Shown here: one piece after another, positions 1 to 5,588 of the stretch | How positions within the stretch are numbered: the stretch's first letter is position 1 | Layout of the letters: every line of letters begins with the position of its first letter | Source of the DNA: an uncultured beta proteobacterium | GTDB taxonomy: Bacteria; Pseudomonadota; Gammaproteobacteria; Burkholderiales; Burkholderiaceae_C | Length of the DNA: 6,395 nucleotides | Direction of reading: 5' to 3' | Assembly: GCA_903870955.1 (NCBI GenBank) | Contig: CAIQEX010000256.1 | Span: 1-6,395 of the forward strand | Position numbers and translations under genes: made by a program | The notes under the pieces: generated by a model | Told to the model about the DNA's origin: nothing | Database searches by the model: none | What the model saw: only the letters and a program-made list of their open reading frames with translations

Positions 1-34
1 GAAAACTGGATAACTTTCATTTTTCTTGATAGCC

Positions 35-72
35 TGTGGATAAGTTCTATTTTTCATGTCATCTATCCACAG
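35..72. promoter_or_regulatory. Pair of inverted DnaA-box-like sites
   Basis: TGTGGATAA at 35-43 is a perfect match to the reverse complement of the DnaA box TTATCCACA, and CTATCCACA at 63-71 matches the forward box at 8 of 9 positions. Together they form a 9-bp inverted repeat (CTGTGGATA 34-42 / TATCCACAG 64-72). Weaker relatives lie at 6-14 (CTGGATAAC) and 158-166 (AGTGGATAC). DnaA binding, either as part of an origin or as a regulatory or titration site, is inferred. No dnaA, dnaN or rpmH gene is visible in the window, so an origin is not established. Confidence 0.4.
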
Positions 73-179
73 CTTTACTCCTTGACAGGATCTAAAAGTC
101 ATAGGCTGATCAAGGCCACTTTAGAAGTTGGTTTGACGTAGCGCAAATCGCTCTAAAAGTGGATACTTCTCTTTGAAAA

Positions 180-204
180 AATTGAGAAATCAATTGTCTC
201 AATT
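180..204. promoter_or_regulatory. Inverted repeat overlapping the -35 region, possible operator
   Basis: AATTGAGA (180-187) and TCTCAATT (197-204) are perfect 8-bp inverted arms around a 9-nt spacer. The right arm overlaps the best -35 candidate (TTGTCT, 194-199) for the downstream diguanylate cyclase gene, a position suited to a repressor operator. Read on the minus strand, the repeat is followed by four T residues and could be a weak AT-rich terminator for a leftward transcript, but no minus-strand gene precedes it here. Confidence 0.35.
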
Positions 205-221
205 ACGTTGTTTGCTATAAA
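194..221 (+). promoter_or_regulatory. Candidate sigma-70 promoter for the diguanylate cyclase operon
   Basis: TTGTCT (194-199, 4 of 6 to TTGACA) and TATAAA (216-221, 5 of 6 to TATAAT) are separated by 16 bp. Transcription would start near 228, leaving a leader of about 17 nt that contains the GGGA ribosome-binding site. A 6-bp inverted repeat, TGCTAT (213-218) / ATAGCA (226-231) around seven A residues, covers the -10 element and the likely start point. This is predicted from sequence only. Confidence 0.35.
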
Positions 222-235
222 AAAAATAGCATTTT

Positions 236-239
236 GGGA
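236..239 (+). promoter_or_regulatory. Ribosome-binding site that decides the start of the GGDEF gene
   Basis: GGGA at 236-239 lies 5 nt before the ATG at 245. It overlaps the alternative in-frame ATG at 239 and so cannot serve that one. This favours the start at 245 (MSEKKSFE...) over a two-residue-longer product. Confidence 0.5.
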
Positions 240-244
240 TGCTT

Positions 245-1786
245 ATGAGTGAAAAAAAATCTTTTGAAACGGCCCGTGAAACGCTTAAACAGTTAACTGT
301 CCGCAAGCTGCCACCCACTCCGGTTAACTACAAGGCGATCTATAACGAGATAGCCGGCATACCTTCGGTGGAGCACTTTCCGGCACAGGAGTTACGCAAC
401 ATCGCCTCCGCGTTGCAGGCAAAAACCCCGGGTCAACAGCGCCAGAAAGGCTTGTTGGAATCGTCGATTGACAGAATGAATTGGGATGGTGTGCGGGCGG
501 CCTTGGTGGCCTATGCCAGCTATTTGCCAACGGGAACGGATTCGGCTCACAGTGTTGCAACGGCAGCAGCACCCGTGTCTGACTCAGTCTCGGCGTTGAC
601 GCCCGAGTTTTTGGCACAAATGGGACGCCTGATCGAGTACGCCCAACCTGCACTGGGCACGGATGATGCGCGCTTCACGGAACAAAGCAGAGAGTTGATC
701 AAGACTTTGAAGCAACCGGATCTCAATGTCGTTGCCGTGAAACAGATGTTGGTAAATTACAGCCACAGACTGTCTTTCGCGGCGGAAGATCAGGCTGAAA
801 TCAAGAATACCTTGCTCAAACTGCTGCATTTGGTTTTTGAGAACATTGCCGATTTGAGTATCGACGAGCAGTGGCTAATCGGGCAGATGGAGGCGCTTAA
901 AACAGCCTCTGCTCCACCCTTGTCGTTGCGAAGATTGGATGACGTTGCCAGTCTGCTCAAAGATGTCATCAGTAAGCAAAAGGATGCGAAACACAAAAGT
1001 TCTTTGGCGCAATCAGAAATGCGCCAGATGTTGGCCGCATTCATTGAACGTTTGTCTCAAATGTCTCAGTCCACGGGTGAATTTCAGGAAAAGATGGAAG
1101 AAAGTGCCCGTTTGATTGAAAACGCGAAGTCCATCGAGGAGATTTCGCCGGTTCTTAAGGATGTGGTGAGCGCAACCCGCACGATGGCAAAAGATACGTT
1201 GTCTGCCAGAGACGAATTGACCGCCATGCGTGAGCAGGCAAGTTCCACGCAGGTCGAAATCGCCAAACTGCATCAAGAGTTAGATCGTGTAAGTACCCAA
1301 GCGCGCCATGATCCTTTGACTGGAGCACTCAATAGAAGGGGCTTGGAAGAGGCTCTGGAACGGGAGATTTCAACCTTCAGACGCAAGGAAACTCCCTTGA
1401 GCGTGGGTTTGCTGGACATTGACAACTTCAAAGCCCTTAACGACACGCTGGGGCACGGCATTGGAGATGGGGCATTGAAGCACTTGGCGCAGGTGGCCCG
1501 TGAATGCATGCGACCCCAAGATACCCTTTCGCGTTACGGGGGCGAAGAATTCGTCATACTCCTGCCTGACACCAGCCTGGAAAAAGGAATTGAAGCAATG
1601 ACGCGCTTGCAGCGGGAATTGACCAAACGTTTTTTCATGGCAGGCACAGAGAAGGTGTTGATCACCTTTAGTGCCGGGGTGGCCCAACTCAACAATGATG
1701 AGTCTGGGATGGAAGCCATCAAGCGTGCTGATCAGGCCATGTATCTGGCCAAACGTTCAGGAAAAAACCGGGTTGTTGGCACTTGA
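245..1786 (+). CDS. Diguanylate cyclase with C-terminal GGDEF domain
   Basis: This 513-residue cytoplasmic protein is predicted to join two GTP into cyclic di-GMP. The C-terminal GGDEF domain runs from about residue 352 to the end: DPLTGALNRRG from 356, the metal-binding DID motif at 391-393 and the active-site loop GGEEF at 432-436. An RPQD inhibitory site (RxxD, 423-426) sits the usual five residues before GGEEF, so product feedback inhibition is expected. The domain closes with the typical AMYLAKRSGKNRVV-like end. Residues 1 to about 295 are helical, with no membrane segment or signal peptide and no recognised sensor family; the PPTPVNY motif near residue 24 resembles other Burkholderiales GGDEF proteins I recall. 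A charged helical stretch before the GGDEF domain looks like a dimerising coiled coil. There is no EAL domain. An ATG at 239 is an alternative start, but GGGA spacing favours 245. The NnrU-family gene follows 28 bp downstream. Confidence 0.93.
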   Translation: MSEKKSFETARETLKQLTVRKLPPTPVNYKAIYNEIAGIPSVEHFPAQELRNIASALQAKTPGQQRQKGLLESSIDRMNWDGVRAALVAYASYLPTGTDSAHSVATAAAPVSDSVSALTPEFLAQMGRLIEYAQPALGTDDARFTEQSRELIKTLKQPDLNVVAVKQMLVNYSHRLSFAAEDQAEIKNTLLKLLHLVFENIADLSIDEQWLIGQMEALKTASAPPLSLRRLDDVASLLKDVISKQKDAKHKSSLAQSEMRQMLAAFIERLSQMSQSTGEFQEKMEESARLIENAKSIEEISPVLKDVVSATRTMAKDTLSARDELTAMREQASSTQVEIAKLHQELDRVSTQARHDPLTGALNRRGLEEALEREISTFRRKETPLSVGLLDIDNFKALNDTLGHGIGDGALKHLAQVARECMRPQDTLSRYGGEEFVILLPDTSLEKGIEAMTRLQRELTKRFFMAGTEKVLITFSAGVAQLNNDESGMEAIKRADQAMYLAKRSGKNRVVGT

Positions 1787-1814
1787 AATATTGAGAAATT
1801 CTGAAAGCTTAAAA

Positions 1815-2393
1815 ATGGCGTATCTTGTATTGGGTTTGGTGTTGTTTCTAGGTGTGCATTCCGTGCGGATCTTTGCCGATGGTTGGCGTACACAAACGAT
1901 TGGCCGTGTGGGTGAAAACACCTTCAAAGGCTTGTACACAGCTTTGTCTTTGCTTGGCTTTGTGCTGATCATTTGGGGTTTTGGAATGGCCCGTGAAACC
2001 CCTGCGGTTTTATGGACTCCACCCGTCGCCACCCGCCATATTGCAGCCTTGTTGAATGTGTTGGCTTTTGTGTTGTTGATGGCAGCCTATGTACCAGGTA
2101 ACGCCATCAAAGCACGTGTGCATCACCCCATGGTGCTGGGCGTCAAGACATGGGCTTTCGCGCATCTGATTTCCAATGGAAATCTCGCCCATGTTGTTCT
2201 GTTTGGTGCTTTTTTGGTGTGGGCCGTTTTGGACTTCATCAGCGCACGGCGTCGGGATCGTGCCCAGGGAGTTGAATACCCGAAGGGAACCATGTCTGCG
2301 ACTGGCCTTACCGTTGTTTTGGGAGTCGTGGTCTCCGGCGTATTTGCCATGTGGCTGCATGGTCTGCTGATTGGGGTCAAGCCGTTCGGCTAA
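1815..2393 (+). CDS. NnrU family membrane protein
   Basis: A 192-residue integral inner-membrane protein with about five hydrophobic segments (roughly 2-16, 38-57, 74-93, 123-143, 163-187). The opening LVLGLVLFLGVHSVRI, the GWRTQTIGRVGE stretch and the central HHPMVLGVKTWAFAHLISNG block are what I recognise as NnrU family. The family is named after a gene needed for nitrite/nitric oxide reduction in Rhodobacter sphaeroides, but its biochemistry is not settled and no nir or nor genes are visible here, so a denitrification role cannot be claimed. The reading frame is open from 1671, inside the GGDEF gene, but homology begins at the ATG at 1815, which has only a weak GAAAG ribosome site. The gene lies 28 bp after the diguanylate cyclase stop and is probably co-transcribed. 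Its TAA overlaps the end of the convergent DUF2788 gene. Confidence 0.87.
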   Translation: MAYLVLGLVLFLGVHSVRIFADGWRTQTIGRVGENTFKGLYTALSLLGFVLIIWGFGMARETPAVLWTPPVATRHIAALLNVLAFVLLMAAYVPGNAIKARVHHPMVLGVKTWAFAHLISNGNLAHVVLFGAFLVWAVLDFISARRRDRAQGVEYPKGTMSATGLTVVLGVVVSGVFAMWLHGLLIGVKPFG

Positions 2394-2599
2394 TGCTCCA
2401 TGAACCATTGAATAAAGTACTTGGCAACAAATCCAACCATGCCAAAGGCCAGGCCCAGAAATATAACAAAGGTGCCGAACTTGCCGGCCTTGGATTCCCA
2501 GGCCAGATGGCCAATGATGAACAACATGTAGAGCATGAAGCCACCCACGCCAAAGCTAAGGCCAAAGGTGGCAATTTGTTCTTCAGAAAAACCGAACAT
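2390..2599 (-). CDS. DUF2788 family small membrane protein
   Basis: A 69-residue protein with two hydrophobic helices (about 12-31 and 42-64) joined by a short polar turn, HLAWESKAGK, that is characteristic of the DUF2788 family; the length is normal for it. It should sit in the inner membrane; its function is unknown. Its ATG overlaps the stop of the upstream DUF2189 gene by one base (TGATG on the minus strand), with only weak ribosome-binding sequence ahead, so translation by reinitiation from the upstream gene is likely. At its 3' end the TAG overlaps the stop of the convergent nnrU-like gene (shared bases 2390-2393), leaving no room for a terminator between the two. Confidence 0.85.
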   Translation of the reverse strand: MFGFSEEQIATFGLSFGVGGFMLYMLFIIGHLAWESKAGKFGTFVIFLGLAFGMVGFVAKYFIQWFMEH

Positions 2600-3450
2600 C
2601 AGTAGGTACCAAACTGACTGTCGGGTGCCGACAGGGACTCGCGCGCGGGCAGATGGGAGGCATCGACCAGGTCACGGTAGGCGTGCCAACTGGCGTGTCC
2701 CAGCATCGGCAGCACGGGTATCAAACCCAGCAGCAGCGAACCCAGACCCAACAAGGTAAAGATCATGATGATGCTGGCCCAAAAGGCCATGGGCATCGGG
2801 TTGGCGAGCACGGTTTGCCAACTCGTCAAAACCGCTTGCATCAAGGTAACGCGACGGTCAAGAAGCATGGGCATGGCCACTACGCTGGAAGCAAACATGG
2901 GCGCTGCCATGACACCGCCAACTGCCAGCCAGATTTCAAACAGCCAGCCCTCACGTGCCAGCATGACATGGTGAACAAAGTCCAAGGGGCCGTTGATCGG
3001 CACGGGAGCCAACAGAGTGATCAGGGCCGCAGAGGTCATCACCCAACCCGTTGCTGCCGCCGCCAACAGGGCGCCAAATTGCAGCATGCACCAATAGTCG
3101 TTATCCCATTTATTGAAGTGGCTGTTTTGCCAGTTCAACCAGGTCTTGAGTACCACTGAAAAATTGGGTTTTTCCTTGCGTTGAATGGCACGGCTGAGCG
3201 CATACAGGCTGGTGGCCAGCACCGGGGCTATCACCAAAAATCCTGAAAGTGCACCTGCCAATAACCAAAAACGACTGTGGGCGACGGCAACAATGGCAAT
3301 GCCAATTGCGCTCATGGCAACACCATGCAATACGCTAACCCAGCCGGCCTTGGCGATATCGCGCCACGCCATGACCAACCATATCAAAGGCTGCATCATG
3401 CCCACGGTTCGGATCTTGGGTGCGACGTAAGGGGCAGGTGTTTTGGGCAT
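2599..3450 (-). CDS. DUF2189 family integral membrane protein
   Basis: A 283-residue polytopic membrane protein recognised as DUF2189 by the N-terminal APKIRTVGMMQPLIWL-type lead, the SRFWLLAGALSGFLVIAPVLATSLYALSRAI-type segment and the conserved C-terminal WHAYRDLVDAS. Hydrophobic stretches lie near 37-57, 61-85, 122-149, 170-197 and 218-250 (the last probably two helices). A hydrophilic, Trp/Asn/Asp-rich loop at about 104-120 (LNWQNSHFNKWDNDYW) follows the second stretch. Function is unknown. The frame is open to an ATG at 3522, and an ATG at 3495 is also possible; 3450 is chosen because the family usually starts shortly before the RTV motif, although no strong ribosome site supports any of the three. 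It forms an overlapping pair with the DUF2788 gene and is divergent from the glutaredoxin-like gene. Confidence 0.82.
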   Translation of the reverse strand: MPKTPAPYVAPKIRTVGMMQPLIWLVMAWRDIAKAGWVSVLHGVAMSAIGIAIVAVAHSRFWLLAGALSGFLVIAPVLATSLYALSRAIQRKEKPNFSVVLKTWLNWQNSHFNKWDNDYWCMLQFGALLAAAATGWVMTSAALITLLAPVPINGPLDFVHHVMLAREGWLFEIWLAVGGVMAAPMFASSVVAMPMLLDRRVTLMQAVLTSWQTVLANPMPMAFWASIIMIFTLLGLGSLLLGLIPVLPMLGHASWHAYRDLVDASHLPARESLSAPDSQFGTY

Positions 3451-3546
3451 GGCGATAGGATGGGAAGTGTAGTGCCGCCGCCATCTTACAAGCATGACTT
3501 CGGTCAAACATTCAGGCTGCATCCATAATCGCGACGACTCACTTTT

Positions 3547-3552
3547 GAAGGA
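3547..3552 (+). promoter_or_regulatory. Ribosome-binding site of the glutaredoxin-like gene
   Basis: GAAGGA at 3547-3552, 8 nt before the ATG at 3561, is a strong Shine-Dalgarno match and fixes this start. A CATAAT at 3524-3529 could be the -10 element, but no convincing -35 is seen at the proper distance. Confidence 0.6.
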
Positions 3553-3560
3553 ATCCCATC

Positions 3561-3926
3561 ATGTCCCGTCCAGTACTTGAAGAAGCAAAACTACACCCGG
3601 CCATTCGTGAGCATGTGGCCCAGTATGGGGCGGGTATTGTCAAGGAAGTACAGGACGCCATCGCAGCAAATGCGATTGTGGTGGTTGGGATGGCGTTTAA
3701 CCCTTTTCCCAAAAAGGCTTGCAAGGCTCTGGATGCTGCAGGATATCCATACAGGTATCTGCAGTACGGCAGCTATTTCAATGGTTGGCGTAGGCGCATC
3801 GCATTGAAAATGTGGACCGGGTGGTCCACATTTCCGATGGTTTTTGTAAAGGGAACGCTAGTTGGCGGCTTTACTGATTTGCAAACTCTGATTACCAATG
3901 GTGAGCTCAAGTCCATGCTGGCTTGA
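3561..3926 (+). CDS. Glutaredoxin-fold protein lacking the CxxC active site
   Basis: A 121-residue cytoplasmic protein with the glutaredoxin pattern: a strand (AIVVVGM, about 38-44), an active-site loop with following helix, a second strand (YRYLQYG, 64-70), then WTGWSTFPMVFVKGTLVGGFTDL (85-107), which carries the cis-proline motif TFP (90-92) and the GG (102-103) used for glutathione binding. Where dithiol glutaredoxins have CPYC, this protein reads NPFP (47-50), so both catalytic cysteines are absent. Its only cysteine is Cys54, further along the helix. About 35 residues precede the core fold. Classical disulfide reductase activity is therefore unlikely; glutathione or partner binding, or a regulatory role, is inference. 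The reading frame is intact and the ribosome site strong, so this is not a pseudogene. It is divergent from the DUF2189 gene and convergent with the Spy-like gene, 31 bp away. Confidence 0.8.
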   Translation: MSRPVLEEAKLHPAIREHVAQYGAGIVKEVQDAIAANAIVVVGMAFNPFPKKACKALDAAGYPYRYLQYGSYFNGWRRRIALKMWTGWSTFPMVFVKGTLVGGFTDLQTLITNGELKSMLA

Positions 3927-3957
3927 ACCCATTTGGCAAAGCGCGGAGTAGCTCTTG

Positions 3958-4467
3958 CTATTGCTTTGGAGCTGGTTTGGCATCCGGTCCGCCGGGCATG
4001 TGATGTGCCTTTTCACCGCGCTTGTCCATCCTGGCATGTTCTTCATCAAAGGTCTTCTTTTGCTCAGCACTTAAAGCGGCGTAGAAAGTTTTGGTCGCTT
4101 CTGCGCGCTTGTCCATGGCGGCTTCCATCGCTGCCATGTGTTCCTTGTGCATCGCACGCATTTTGTCGATGCGTTCGGGCGTCGTGAGCTTGTCCATTTC
4201 CGCATGATCCGGGCGCTTGTTCATCATGTCGGCCGGCGGCTTCATGGCGTCGGCAAAGGTGTTCCAGGCAGCCTCTTGGGAAGCGGTGATCTTGAGCTTG
4301 GCTTTTAAATCGGCAAGATGCTTGGCATGCATTTGCGCCATCTTGGCGGGGTCATGGTGCGGCATGCCTTCGTGGCCCATCATGCCATCGCCCATTTGCG
4401 CAAATGCCGCGCCGCCTGCCACTGCCAACACACCCGCTACCACCAAGGATTGAATGATTTTTTTCAT
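3958..4467 (-). CDS. Periplasmic Spy/CpxP-like (LTXXQ) protein
   Basis: A 169-residue exported protein. Residues 1-23 form a classic signal peptide (MKK, hydrophobic core, cleavage expected after AFA). The mature part is almost entirely charged helix, with two motifs of the LTXXQ kind: ITASQ at 60-64 and LSAEQ at 132-136, about the spacing seen in Spy/CpxP proteins. Members act as ATP-independent periplasmic chaperones or stress sensors; some relatives bind metals. Residues 25-50 are unusually rich in Met and His (GMMGHEGMPHHD and more), and the tail has another HHM, suggesting metal binding, which is inferred. AAAGGT lies about 7 nt ahead of the ATG at 4467. No cpxA/cpxR or other two-component genes are in the window. 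The gene is divergent from rdgC across a 191-bp gap. Confidence 0.82.
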   Translation of the reverse strand: MKKIIQSLVVAGVLAVAGGAAFAQMGDGMMGHEGMPHHDPAKMAQMHAKHLADLKAKLKITASQEAAWNTFADAMKPPADMMNKRPDHAEMDKLTTPERIDKMRAMHKEHMAAMEAAMDKRAEATKTFYAALSAEQKKTFDEEHARMDKRGEKAHHMPGGPDAKPAPKQ

Positions 4468-4535
4468 GGTTTTACCTTTTGTTCAGAAGGGTCATCAGCG
4501 GACATCGCTCATAACCTGAACGCAGTGTGCGCCGC

Positions 4536-4554
4536 CCATGTAACGGATACATGG
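4536..4554. promoter_or_regulatory. Inverted repeat in the spy-like/rdgC intergenic region
   Basis: CCATGTA (4536-4542) and TACATGG (4548-4554) are perfect 7-bp arms around ACGGA. The site lies between two divergent genes, so it could be an operator for either. It has no T-tract and is not a terminator. No regulator is recognised from the sequence. Confidence 0.35.
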
Positions 4555-4583
4555 TGATGAGAAAAGCGTTTGTAAAGTTGCCA

Positions 4584-4598
4584 GAAAAGTGACTTTTC
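4584..4598. promoter_or_regulatory. Palindrome upstream of rdgC
   Basis: GAAAAGTGACTTTTC is a perfect palindrome of 7-bp arms around one central G. It follows directly after TTGCCA (4578-4583, 5 of 6 to a -35 element), so it would occupy the spacer of a promoter reading toward rdgC, although the -10 hexamer at the right distance (TAGGGC, 4601-4606) is poor. A second inverted repeat, TTGCGC (4619-4624) / GCGCAA (4635-4640), lies just before the rdgC ribosome site. Both are candidate control sites only. Confidence 0.35.
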
Positions 4599-4658
4599 GC
4601 TAGGGCCGACAATACAGCTTGCGCGACGTATTCTGCGCAATAAACAAGAAGGAAAACT

Positions 4659-5576
4659 GTGTTCAAGAATGTGATGTTGTACCGCATGCTGACGCCCTGG
4701 ACGGTGACTGCTGCGAAATTGGAAGAGGCGCTGGAGTCTGCGCGTTATGTGGAGTGTGCCGGTTCTCAGGAAAAGGCTGTTGGATGGATCGAGCCCCGTG
4801 GCAAGGACCATGGCGCGTTGGTGGAAGTGGTGGGTGGGCAGTGGATTCTCAAGCTTATGGTGGAAACCAAAGTCCTGCCGGCCTCCGTGGTGAAGCGGCG
4901 TGCACAAGAACAACTCGCCCATATTGAGACCACCACCGGCCGCAAACCCGGCAAGAAAGAAGCGCGTGAAATTCTGGATGACGCCCGCATGAGTTTGTTG
5001 CCCATGGCCTTCACCAAGCAAGGTGCGACCATGGTCTGGATTGATCCCCAGGCGATGTTGCTGGTGCTCGACGCGGGTAGTCAGGGTCGGGCCGATGAAG
5101 TCATGACTTGCCTGATCAATGCCATCGAAGGCTTTGCCGTGCAACTCATCAATACCGAGATGTCACCCGCAGCGGCAATGGCCCAGTGGTTAGCAGCCAA
5201 GGAAGCACCTGCCGGATTTACCGTGGACCGTGAATGCGAACTCAAGGCGGCGGATGAGTCCAAGGCAGTGGTGCGTTACACCCGCCATGCACTCGATACC
5301 GACGAGGTGACCGAGCACATTGCGATGGGCAAAATGCCCACACGTTTGGCCATGACCTGGAACGACCACGTGTCGTTTGTCCTGACCGAGGCCTTGCAGC
5401 TGAAAAAAGTAGCCGTGCTGGACGTCGTGTTTGAAGCGGCGAAGGCTTTGGCATCCGACGGAAAAGATGACAACTTTGATGGCGATGTGGCGATCGCCAC
5501 CGGTGAGTTGCAGAAACTGATTCCGGACCTGCTGGAGGCTTTGGGCGGCGAAGTGCTGCCCATACCTACGCCTTAG
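4659..5576 (+). CDS. rdgC: Recombination-associated protein RdgC
   Basis: A 305-residue protein matching RdgC along its whole length (E. coli RdgC is 303 residues). It begins MFKNVMLYRMLTPW, like the known FKN-xx-YR start, and has the family's charged TGRKPGKKEARE segment (about 93-105) and the WIDPQAMLLVLDAGSQGRADEV region (about 126-148). RdgC is a nucleoid-associated protein that forms a ring-shaped dimer around DNA and restrains RecA-driven recombination. The start is GTG at 4659, fixed by homology and by GAAGGA (4648-4653) 5 nt ahead. It ends with two tandem TAG stops (5574-5579). It is divergent from the Spy-like gene and convergent with the glycine-zipper gene, whose stop lies 12 bp beyond. 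It is not in an evident operon. Confidence 0.95.
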   Translation: MFKNVMLYRMLTPWTVTAAKLEEALESARYVECAGSQEKAVGWIEPRGKDHGALVEVVGGQWILKLMVETKVLPASVVKRRAQEQLAHIETTTGRKPGKKEAREILDDARMSLLPMAFTKQGATMVWIDPQAMLLVLDAGSQGRADEVMTCLINAIEGFAVQLINTEMSPAAAMAQWLAAKEAPAGFTVDRECELKAADESKAVVRYTRHALDTDEVTEHIAMGKMPTRLAMTWNDHVSFVLTEALQLKKVAVLDVVFEAAKALASDGKDDNFDGDVAIATGELQKLIPDLLEALGGEVLPIPTP

Positions 5577-5588
5577 TAGCCGGACAAA

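Noticed and set aside
82..105. Promoter from the perfect -35 TTGACA at 82-87
   Set aside because: No acceptable -10 element occurs 15-19 bp downstream; CATAGG is only 12 bp away.
91..160. Direct repeat TCTAAAAGT at 91-99 and 152-160
   Set aside because: Nine bases in AT-rich DNA with 61-bp spacing is weak evidence; it may be chance, so it is not listed as a feature.
2653..3159. Plus-strand open frame opposite the DUF2189 gene
   Set aside because: Its Gln/His/Gly-rich, low-hydrophobicity translation is what an antisense read of a membrane protein gives; the minus-strand product is a recognised family.
3927..3957. Terminator between the convergent glutaredoxin-like and Spy-like genes
   Set aside because: The 31-bp gap and its borders contain no stem longer than 3 bp followed by T residues.
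4509..5144. Long minus-strand open frame opposite rdgC
   Set aside because: It lies antisense to a well-recognised RdgC coding sequence, and has a His/Arg/Leu-rich composition typical of a shadow frame.
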